From assembly GCA_016280595.1 (NCBI GenBank), contig JAEEHB010000015.1:1-64000 (forward strand): a stretch of 64,000 bases of DNA, written 5' to 3'. Shown here in pieces: positions 1 to 6,789 of the stretch. A program made the translations under genes and the position numbers. The DNA is from Clostridiaceae bacterium. Lineage in GTDB: Bacteria; Bacillota; Clostridia; Oscillospirales; Acutalibacteraceae. Numbering within the stretch: the stretch's first letter is position 1; the number at the start of each line of letters is the position of its first letter. A model generated the notes under the pieces. That model saw only the letters and a program-made list of their open reading frames with translations, searched no databases and was not told where the DNA came from.

Positions 1-468
1 CAGGCGATATATAAACGAATCAATTATTACAATTATCTCTCAAAGCTTTCTGGTAGCGGGAGCCCGCGAAAAAAGTCATATTACAAATCAATCAAAGACT
101 TTTTCTGCCGCTCTTATCCGGAAGGAAAGATAACATTTCAAAAGTTCGCAAAAGCAGTTAATCCCAAAACAGCCACTGAATACAACGATTCGGGATTGGA
201 GGAATATATTGACTTTTGCGCGAGCGTAATTCCGGGAGATATCAAAGCTGTGCTCAATGACAATCCGGAAGACAGGCACTGGTCAGCCGTTGCCGTAAAC
301 GGAATGATAAAAAGCTATCTGATAATCAAGAATCAGTTTACGGACAATCAGAAGCCCGTCGATATAAAGAGGTATTTTACCGATAACGGTTTTTCGGTTG
401 AAGATTATGAAAAGTTTGAAGCCGACCGTCTGAAAGAGTCTGCTTATTACAGAGGATTACAGATTTAA
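1..468 (+). CDS. Unrecognised protein, C-terminal part (cut by window edge)
   Basis: The frame is open from the first base to the TAA at 466-468, giving 155 visible residues with no start codon that has a ribosome binding site, so the gene begins outside the window. The visible part is soluble, rich in Tyr, Lys and Ser (an early SGSGSPRKKSYYKSIKDFF segment), and mostly helical in appearance, with no membrane segment or motif I recognise. Its codons are somewhat more AT-rich than those of the housekeeping genes downstream, which could mean accessory origin, but the sample is short. A DUF6440 gene follows at 517 on the same strand. Function unknown. Confidence 0.6.
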   Translation, partial: QAIYKRINYYNYLSKLSGSGSPRKKSYYKSIKDFFCRSYPEGKITFQKFAKAVNPKTATEYNDSGLEEYIDFCASVIPGDIKAVLNDNPEDRHWSAVAVNGMIKSYLIIKNQFTDNQKPVDIKRYFTDNGFSVEDYEKFEADRLKESAYYRGLQI

Positions 469-516
469 AAGGGCGATCAATAAGGCTGAATAAAACTAAT
501 GTACGGAGGAATAATT

Positions 517-711
517 ATGGCTAAGAAACCCGAAAGATTCAAAAGGACTTACACACAGGGCAGACTTGAGGGGATAGAAGTATGGGTTGACAAAGAGACG
601 GGCGTAAACTATCTTTTCACCTATTCCGGATATGCCGGCGGTCTCACCGTGCTTCTCAATAAAGACGGAAGCCCTGTTGTCACTTCCACGGCGGAAATGG
701 ATGCCGAATAA
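517..711 (+). CDS. DUF6440 family small protein
   Basis: This is a 64-residue protein. The core 'VDKETGVNYLFTYSGYAGG' followed by a 'LLNKDGSPVV' ending matches the DUF6440 family of tiny Firmicutes proteins, whose function is not known. The start is set at ATG 517 because GGAGG at 505-509 lies seven bases before it; the in-frame ATG at 499 lies upstream of that site and is not used. There is no signal peptide or membrane helix. It follows the partial gene at the left edge and is closed by an intrinsic terminator at 746-778, so these two genes probably form the end of one transcript. Confidence 0.75.
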   Translation: MAKKPERFKRTYTQGRLEGIEVWVDKETGVNYLFTYSGYAGGLTVLLNKDGSPVVTSTAEMDAE

Positions 712-745
712 CATATTTCATAAACTGCGATTTGTAACTGGATTA

Positions 746-778
746 AATGATGCGGTGATTTCACCGCGTCATTTTTTG
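746..778 (+). terminator. Intrinsic terminator after DUF6440
   Basis: A 13-bp stem (AATGATGCGGTGA pairing with TCACCGCGTCATT, one G-U pair) with a two-base loop is followed by six T residues at 772-777. It separates the left-edge genes from the promoter at 831. Confidence 0.85.
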
Positions 779-830
779 TCATATATTGTGCATAAACTCC
801 TTCCGGACTCAATATATTGTTATAATTCTC

Positions 831-859
831 TTGACAAAATTACTATATTAATGTAAAAT
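831..859 (+). promoter_or_regulatory. SigA-type promoter of the sigma/WG/SH3 gene
   Basis: TTGACA (831-836), 17-bp spacer, TAAAAT (854-859), in an AT-rich stretch just after a terminator. The GTG start of the downstream gene is at 917, leaving a leader of roughly 50 bases. The -35 box is a perfect consensus match, so the gene is probably well expressed and independent of its neighbours. Confidence 0.75.
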
Positions 860-916
860 ACTCTATATATATGTAATATATTATATAATTACTAAATAGA
901 TGGGAGTGTATAATAA

Positions 917-2938
917 GTGAGCGAAGTTATTACCGGCTTGGTCCGGGCCGTCTGCGGCGGTGACACCGAAGCTTTGGCAAAACTTTACACAATGACCCTC
1001 AAGCCCTCTTATTACCTTGCTCTTAAACTTTGTTCGGACAAGGATGAGGCTGTTGAAATCACAAAAAAGGCTTATGCGAAGGCTTTCTGCACAATCACAA
1101 AATTAAAGAAGCCCGAAGCATTTGAAATCTGGATCAGGCAGAATATCACCACAGCCTACAAGGATTCGCGTGATTTCGTCTTTGACGATGCAGTGTCCGG
1201 CATTACCGAAACCTCAAAGGAGTTCCTTTCACAGGATGTTTACTCCGACCCCGGCAAAGCCGCTGCGGCTCTTGCCGCTGTTGATTCCCTTAAAACGGAA
1301 CTCAGGATGGTTACGGTTCTTCACTACTATGTCAATATGCCGGTCGCCTCAATTGCGAAACTTCTCGGCGTTTCCGAAAGCACGGTCAACGCTCTGCTCG
1401 TAAGGGCAAAAGGAGTTATTTACGAAGCAAGCGGCAGTTCAAGGCCCGAGGCCGCTCCCGTTTCTTCCGTTCCCGTTCTCTCGGCTCTTATGCAGGAAGA
1501 GATGAAGAGCACCGAAATAAACAACGCCGATGTCCGCGATATGTTTATCTATATTCAGGATATCTTCGATTCCTTCAAGCAGACCGATAAATTCAAAGCG
1601 GCGGCAGAGGCAAAAGCCGCATCCGGCGCTTATTTCAAAGCAGACCCCTCCATTCCTTCAAGGCCCGCAGGCTATCAGCCCCCCGAGCCCGAAGAAGCGG
1701 ACAGAGTCGATTTTGACAGATTTACCGATGAACAGCCGACCGCGCCCGCCAGGAGCGTTGCGGCAGGCATCATCGCCAAAATCCTCAACACCCGCGTAGG
1801 CGGCAGAAAGATTAAAGACTACAATCTCAGGCTTATCGGCGTTATCGCCGCGGCAGTTCTGCTTTCGCTTATTATCATTATTGCCGTAGGCAAACACAAC
1901 GGCAAAAAGAATAAGCCCTCCGTCGATCCCGTTCAGACCACCGAGAGCACCTTCGTTCAGGTGAACGAAAAGGACTACAAATGGATTGCGGGCGGTTTTG
2001 AAAACTTCCAGGATATAGTTTATCTTGATGAAAACGCCGCAATGTTCAAACTTGTGGGCTCACCCACATACGGTCTTATAGATTATCAGGGCAATGTGCT
2101 TCTTCAGCCTGTTTATGAGGGCTTCAAGAGATGCAGCCAGGGCAGAGAGTATGAAAAGGTAAATGTTTCCGAAAAGAGAAGCGCTTATCACACTCTCTAT
2201 ACAAAAGACGGCACCGATTATTATGTTTATTATGAATCGGGCGTAGCGGTACCTTCCGACAATCCCCATATCGGTCACGGCTACAATTCATCCCTGCTTG
2301 ACAGTGATATCAAGTATGATGAGCGCGACCGCTATTATGAAGGCTATGCCGCCGCGGAAAAAGACGGCAAATGGGGCTACATCAGCCTTGAAACAGACAA
2401 GAAGGTTATTCCCTACGAATACGAGCCCGTCAACGTGCTCGCAAAGACATCCGACTATGCTTCCTGTGATTACTGCCGCCCCGTTACCGGAGGTCTGGTA
2501 GCAGTCAAGAAAGACGGATATATGGGCATAATCAATCTTAAAAACAATGTCATTGTTCCGTTTGAATTCACCGACATCCTTGTAGGCTCCGACGGAGTGT
2601 TCATCGCAAGGAAAGACGGCGAATGGGGTGTAATCCTCGTAGGTGACGCAATCAACACCTTCAAGGGCGTTAATCCCCAGATTAATACAACCGGCGCCGA
2701 TGACCCCGCAGTCAATGAAGAAAACGCAAAGACCTATATCTGCGTTGCGGACAGCGGCATCAACGTAAGAAGCGACGCGGGCGCCGACTTCCAGAAGATA
2801 GGCGAACTTGCTTCGGGTGACGAAGTTACCGGCTACGGCACCAAGACCGCGGCAGACACCGGCAAAGAATGGCTCAAGATCAAATACGGAGAATCTTACG
2901 GCTATGTTGCCATGAGTTACATGCAGGTCAAAAACTGA
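917..2938 (+). CDS. Membrane-anchored ECF sigma-70-like protein with external WG repeats and SH3 domain
   Basis: This 673-residue protein has a mixed architecture. Residues about 14-85 resemble sigma-70 region 2 (ALAKLY, DEAVEITKKAYAKAF, PEAFEIWIRQ). Residues about 121-168 resemble region 4 with a helix-turn-helix (SIAKLLGVSESTVNALL). A Pro/Ala-rich linker leads to one membrane helix at about 306-324, then Lys/Asn-rich sequence. The C-terminal half has WG-type repeats near 383, 484, 534 and 568 (YGLIDYQGN, KWGYISLETDKK, YMGIINLKNN, EWGVILV) and a bacterial SH3 domain at about 605-673 (INVRSDAGADFQKIGEL). The start is GTG 917, preceded by GGGAG at 902-906. The topology suggests a promoter-binding half in the cytoplasm and a wall- or ligand-binding half outside. 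No separate anti-sigma gene is adjacent. Whether the sigma half still binds RNA polymerase is unproven; it may act as a DNA-binding sensor. Confidence 0.8.
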   Translation: MSEVITGLVRAVCGGDTEALAKLYTMTLKPSYYLALKLCSDKDEAVEITKKAYAKAFCTITKLKKPEAFEIWIRQNITTAYKDSRDFVFDDAVSGITETSKEFLSQDVYSDPGKAAAALAAVDSLKTELRMVTVLHYYVNMPVASIAKLLGVSESTVNALLVRAKGVIYEASGSSRPEAAPVSSVPVLSALMQEEMKSTEINNADVRDMFIYIQDIFDSFKQTDKFKAAAEAKAASGAYFKADPSIPSRPAGYQPPEPEEADRVDFDRFTDEQPTAPARSVAAGIIAKILNTRVGGRKIKDYNLRLIGVIAAAVLLSLIIIIAVGKHNGKKNKPSVDPVQTTESTFVQVNEKDYKWIAGGFENFQDIVYLDENAAMFKLVGSPTYGLIDYQGNVLLQPVYEGFKRCSQGREYEKVNVSEKRSAYHTLYTKDGTDYYVYYESGVAVPSDNPHIGHGYNSSLLDSDIKYDERDRYYEGYAAAEKDGKWGYISLETDKKVIPYEYEPVNVLAKTSDYASCDYCRPVTGGLVAVKKDGYMGIINLKNNVIVPFEFTDILVGSDGVFIARKDGEWGVILVGDAINTFKGVNPQINTTGADDPAVNEENAKTYICVADSGINVRSDAGADFQKIGELASGDEVTGYGTKTAADTGKEWLKIKYGESYGYVAMSYMQVKN

Positions 2939-2974
2939 ATACAGAAGCGAGGCTGAATAAACGTTCAGCCGTAT

Positions 2975-3191
2975 GAAGAATAATTCTCCCCGCCGCTCAC
3001 AGAGAAGCGGACATATGCTGAGAGCCCGCCGGGCACAAGCGGAGAGAAAAGCCCCTTCAGAGTTCCGCACCGTTGAGGCGCGGCGTACAATCTGCGTTAG
3101 AGAAAATGAGAGGTGCGGAGATGCACAATTTGGGTGGTACCACGGCCCTTCGGGTCGCCCCATGCGAATTGTATTTCTGCACCTATTTTTT
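2975..3191 (+). promoter_or_regulatory. T-box riboswitch leader of alaS
   Basis: The conserved T-box core TGGGTGGTACCACGG lies at 3131-3145, followed by a CCCTTCGGG hairpin, directly upstream of alanyl-tRNA synthetase. T-box leaders sense uncharged tRNA, here presumably tRNA-Ala, and switch between terminator and antiterminator. Several short GC-rich hairpins precede the core and would belong to stem I. I could not assign the specifier codon with confidence, and the 5' end is approximate because no clear promoter was found between 2939 and 2975. Confidence 0.9.
3111..3191 (+). terminator. T-box-controlled terminator hairpin
   Basis: AGGTGC-GGAGAT-(GC)-ACAATT at 3111-3130 can pair with AATTGT-ATTTCT-GCACCT at 3167-3184, with G-U pairs, followed by T6 at 3186-3191. 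The T-box core sits in the intervening loop, so forming the antiterminator competes with this stem. This is the expected arrangement for transcriptional control of alaS by tRNA charging. Confidence 0.75.
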
Positions 3192-3223
3192 ACTATTATC
3201 AGACAAATCGGAGGTAATTTATT

Positions 3224-5860
3224 ATGGAATGGATGGGACTCAACGAGATAAGAAAGAAATATCTCGAGTTTTTTGAATCAAAAGATCATCTCGCTCTGCC
3301 GAGTTTTTCTCTTGTCCCTAAGGAGGATAAGAGTCTTTTGCTCATTAACGCCGGTATGGCGCCGATGAAAAAGTATTTCACCGGTGAGCAGACTCCGCCC
3401 AGAAAGAGAGTTACAACCTGCCAGAAATGTATCCGCACACCGGATATCGAAAGAGTCGGTATCACGGCGCGCCACGGCACATTCTTTGAAATGCTCGGCA
3501 ACTTCTCATTCGGCGATTATTTCAAGCGTGAGGCCACCCGCTGGGCGTGGGAATTCTGCACCGAAGTTATGAAGATGCCCGTTGACCGCCTTTATGTCAC
3601 TGTTTACCTTGATGATGACGAGGCTTATGATATCTGGACCAAAGAAATCGGCGTTGCGCCCGATCACGTGTCAAGGCTCGGCAAAGAGGATAATTTCTGG
3701 GAGCACGGCGCAGGTCCCTGCGGCCCCTGCAGTGAGATATATTTTGACAGAGGCGAAAAATACGGCTGCGGCTCACCCGACTGTAAAGTAGGCTGCGACT
3801 GTGACAGATTCACCGAATTCTGGAATCTCGTTTTCACCCAGTTTGAAAATGACGGCAACAACAACTACACCCGCCTCAAAAGCTGCAATATAGACACCGG
3901 TATGGGTCTTGAGCGCCTTGCCTGCATTATGCAGGGCGTTGACAACCTCTTTGAGGTTGACACCGTGAGAAACATAATGAAACACGTGATTGATATCGCG
4001 GGCGTTGAATATCACAACAACGAGAAAAACGATATTTCCCTGCGCGTTATCACCGACCATATCAGAAGCACCACCTTTATGATTGGCGACGGCGTTATGC
4101 CTTCAAACGAGGGCAGGGGCTATGTCCTTCGCCGCCTGCTCAGAAGAGCGGCGCGCCACGGCAGACTTCTCGGAATTGACGGCCTCTTCCTTTACAAAGT
4201 GTGTGAGACCGTTATCAAGGAAAACGCCGAAGCATATCCAAACCTTGTTGAAAAGCACGACCTTATCGTGAAGGTTATCAAGTCCGAAGAAGAGAGTTTC
4301 AACAAAACCATCGACACCGGTCTTGCTTTGCTTGAAGATATAATCAAAAATACACAGTCCGACACCGTTTCCGGCGCTGACGCCTTCAAACTGCAGGATA
4401 CTTTCGGCTTCCCGATTGATCTTACAAAAGAACTGCTCGAAGAAAGAAACATGAAGGTTGACCTTGACGAATACAAGCGCCTTTATGATGAGAGCAGAGC
4501 GGCGGCAAGGGCTGCCCGCAAGGATGCCGGAGCCGAAGCGTGGAAGGGTTCGAGCGCTTCGCTCAAAGACCTGCCCGTTACCGTTTTCAAGGGCTATGAG
4601 GCCTATGAGTGCAATGCGAAGGTGCTCGCTCTGCTTGCCGACGGCGAGAGAGTTGATTTCATCGGCGCAGATTCGCAGGCGGCTGTAATCCTCGATAACA
4701 CCGCGCTTTACGGCGAGAGCGGCGGTCAGGTGGGCGACACCGGCACACTTGATTTCGGCGCGGCCGAGTTCACTGTTGAAACCGTAAAGAAAACAGCTGA
4801 CGGTTATTTCCTTCATATCGGCAGACTCACCAAGGGCGAAAGCATCTCCGCAGGGGATGAATGTGTTGCCCGCACAGATATACCCGTAAGACAGGCTACC
4901 GCGAGAAACCACACTGCCGCCCATCTTCTGCAGGCATCACTCAGAGAACTTCTCGGCACTCACGTTGAGCAGGCGGGTCAGCTTGTAAATTCAACCGAAA
5001 TGAGATTTGACTTCACTCACTTCTCCGCGCTCACAAGCGAAGAAATCGCAAAAGTCGAGAGAAGAGTAAACGAAGTCATTATGCAGGGTATACCCGTTAC
5101 CGTTAACGAAATGCCCATAGAAGAGGCTAAGAAGCAGGGCGCGATGGCTCTCTTCGGCGAAAAATACGGTGATGTTGTCAGAGTTGTAAAAGCGGGCGAT
5201 TTCTCAACCGAACTCTGCGGCGGCACACACGTGAGCAACACCGGAAATCTCGGTCTGTTCAAGATTGTTTCCGAGTCCTCCGTTGCCGCGGGCGTTCGCA
5301 GAATCGAGGCCGTAACAGGTTTCGGCGTGCTCGGCTATATTGAGAAAAACAACGAACTCATAGCCAAAACCGCCGCCGCGATGAAACTCACCAATGTCGG
5401 CGACATAGATAAAAAAGCGGCTTCACTTGCAAGCGAACTCAAAGCCGCCGAAAAAGAATGCGAAAAACTCAAGGCCGAACTTTCCGGTCTCAAGACAGGC
5501 GATATAATGAGCGGAGCCGTTGATATAGACGGGCTTAAACTCGTTGTCGCTTCTGTTGAAGGTGTTGAGCCCGGTGAACTGCGCAATATGTGCGACAAGG
5601 CAAAAGACGATGACAATCTCGTTATCTTCATCTGCGGCATAAACGCACAGCACAGCGGCGCAAACTTCGCCTGTGCCTGCGGCAAAAACGCAGTTGCAAA
5701 AGGCGCCCACGCCGGCAACCTCGTAAGGACGATTGCCTCTATGGCAGGCGGCTCGGGCGGCGGCAGACCGGACAGCGCAATGGCAGGCACAAAATCACTT
5801 GATAAAATCGATGAGGCCACAGGTGCGGTTGAGTCCGCTCTCAGGTCAATGTTAAAGTAA
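3224..5860 (+). CDS. alaS: Alanyl-tRNA synthetase
   Basis: At 878 residues this is a full-length class II synthetase that attaches alanine to tRNA-Ala in the cytoplasm. The aminoacylation core covers about 1-450 (opening with EIRKKYLEFF, then motif 2 region RHGTFFEMLGNFSFGDYF). The editing domain carries its zinc ligands in HTAAH (about 563-567) and CGGTH (about 664-668). The C-terminal coiled coil and DHHA1 domain end with GGSGGGRPDSAMAG. The ATG at 3224 is placed by GGAGG at 3210-3214; a second ATG at 3233 is less well spaced. Expression is controlled by the T-box just upstream. The HIT and phosphoribosyltransferase genes follow closely and are probably cotranscribed. Confidence 0.97.
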   Translation: MEWMGLNEIRKKYLEFFESKDHLALPSFSLVPKEDKSLLLINAGMAPMKKYFTGEQTPPRKRVTTCQKCIRTPDIERVGITARHGTFFEMLGNFSFGDYFKREATRWAWEFCTEVMKMPVDRLYVTVYLDDDEAYDIWTKEIGVAPDHVSRLGKEDNFWEHGAGPCGPCSEIYFDRGEKYGCGSPDCKVGCDCDRFTEFWNLVFTQFENDGNNNYTRLKSCNIDTGMGLERLACIMQGVDNLFEVDTVRNIMKHVIDIAGVEYHNNEKNDISLRVITDHIRSTTFMIGDGVMPSNEGRGYVLRRLLRRAARHGRLLGIDGLFLYKVCETVIKENAEAYPNLVEKHDLIVKVIKSEEESFNKTIDTGLALLEDIIKNTQSDTVSGADAFKLQDTFGFPIDLTKELLEERNMKVDLDEYKRLYDESRAAARAARKDAGAEAWKGSSASLKDLPVTVFKGYEAYECNAKVLALLADGERVDFIGADSQAAVILDNTALYGESGGQVGDTGTLDFGAAEFTVETVKKTADGYFLHIGRLTKGESISAGDECVARTDIPVRQATARNHTAAHLLQASLRELLGTHVEQAGQLVNSTEMRFDFTHFSALTSEEIAKVERRVNEVIMQGIPVTVNEMPIEEAKKQGAMALFGEKYGDVVRVVKAGDFSTELCGGTHVSNTGNLGLFKIVSESSVAAGVRRIEAVTGFGVLGYIEKNNELIAKTAAAMKLTNVGDIDKKAASLASELKAAEKECEKLKAELSGLKTGDIMSGAVDIDGLKLVVASVEGVEPGELRNMCDKAKDDDNLVIFICGINAQHSGANFACACGKNAVAKGAHAGNLVRTIASMAGGSGGGRPDSAMAGTKSLDKIDEATGAVESALRSMLK

Positions 5861-5872
5861 GGGAGAATTAAA

Positions 5873-6211
5873 ATGAGTTGTATTTTCTGTAAAATCGTAT
5901 CCGGAGAAATCCCTTCGGCAAAGGTTTATGAGGACGATAAGGTGCTCGCATTCAAGGACCTCGAGCCTCAGGCTCCCGTTCACGTGCTTATAATTCCCAA
6001 ACAGCATATTGAATCTATGGCGGCTATTACTCCCGAAAACAGCGCCGTTGTCGCTCACATTTTTGAAGTAGCGGCAATCATAGCAAAAGAAAACGGCCTT
6101 GAAAACGGCTTCAGAGTAGTGAGCAACTGCGGTGAAAGCGCAGGCCAAAGCGTGATGCATCTTCACTTCCATCTTATGGGCGGGCGTGATTTCGGCTGGC
6201 CCGCCGGTTAA
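5873..6211 (+). CDS. HIT-family (HINT-like) nucleotide hydrolase
   Basis: This 112-residue protein carries the histidine-triad motif HLHFHLMGG close to its C-terminus, where the middle histidine acts as nucleophile on purine nucleoside phosphoramidates or similar nucleotides. The N-terminal CIFCKI pair is the zinc-binding Cys pattern common in HINT proteins. Length is normal for the family. GGGAG precedes the ATG at 5873, 12 bases after the alaS stop, so it is likely translated from the alaS transcript. HINT proteins hydrolyse aminoacyl-adenylates in other organisms, which gives the alaS neighbourhood a possible meaning, though this is inference. Confidence 0.92.
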   Translation: MSCIFCKIVSGEIPSAKVYEDDKVLAFKDLEPQAPVHVLIIPKQHIESMAAITPENSAVVAHIFEVAAIIAKENGLENGFRVVSNCGESAGQSVMHLHFHLMGGRDFGWPAG

Positions 6212-6222
6212 GGAGAAATACT

Positions 6223-6765
6223 ATGGAAAACAAATACTATACCGTAGATATCGCGGGCATGAAGAGAGACCTTCTCCGCTGCCCGCTCAATGACGAATTG
6301 GATATAGCCGCTTTCATTCTTTTCGGCGATGTTGAACTTACTGTTCACGCCGCAAAAGAACTGCTTGCAAGAGTGCCGGAGTTTGACTACATCGTTACTC
6401 CTGAGGCAAAGAGCATTCCTCTCGCCTATGAAATGTCAAGGCAGAGCGGCAAGAAGTATTTTGTTGCCCGCAAAAAGGCAAAACTCTATATGAAAGACCC
6501 CGTGACGGTCAATGTAAAATCCATTACCACACAGGGCGTGCAGACGCTTATCCTCGACTCCGTTGACGGCAATCAGCTCAGAGGCAAAAAAGTGGTTGTG
6601 GTTGACGATGTTATCAGCACGGGCGAGTCTCTCAAGGCGGTGGTTGAACTCGTCAAGAGATTTGACTGCGAAATAGTTGCTCAGGCCGCCGTGCTTGCGG
6701 AGGGCGACGCATACAACAGAGACGATATCACCGTGCTCGGTTACCTTCCCATTATAAAAAAGTAA
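6223..6765 (+). CDS. Phosphoribosyltransferase, APRT-like
   Basis: This is a 180-residue type I phosphoribosyltransferase. The PRPP-binding motif is VVVVDDVISTGES (about residues 125-137) and an upstream TPEAKSIPLAYEM segment resembles the loop found in adenine and xanthine phosphoribosyltransferases. The N-terminal hood is longer than in classical Apt and the base-recognition loop cannot be assigned, so the substrate (adenine, xanthine or another base) is open. AAGGAG before the ATG at 6223 gives the start. It lies 11 bases after the HIT gene and 24 bases before comEC. Confidence 0.85.
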   Translation: MENKYYTVDIAGMKRDLLRCPLNDELDIAAFILFGDVELTVHAAKELLARVPEFDYIVTPEAKSIPLAYEMSRQSGKKYFVARKKAKLYMKDPVTVNVKSITTQGVQTLILDSVDGNQLRGKKVVVVDDVISTGESLKAVVELVKRFDCEIVAQAAVLAEGDAYNRDDITVLGYLPIIKK

Positions 6766-6789
6766 TACAAGGCCCAAGGATGTGACTTT

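Noticed and set aside
2951-2970. GGCTGAA/TTCAGCC hairpin after the sigma/WG/SH3 gene as a terminator
   Set aside because: A 7-bp stem with no T tract behind it. It may be part of the alaS leader; there is not enough to call a terminator.
2288-3163. Long open frame on the minus strand (291 codons)
   Set aside because: It runs antisense to the SH3 half of the fusion gene and through the T-box, has no ribosome site, and gives a protein without recognisable motifs. It is a by-product of codon bias.
4103-4924. Long open frame on the minus strand (273 codons)
   Set aside because: Wholly antisense to alaS with no binding site or domain.
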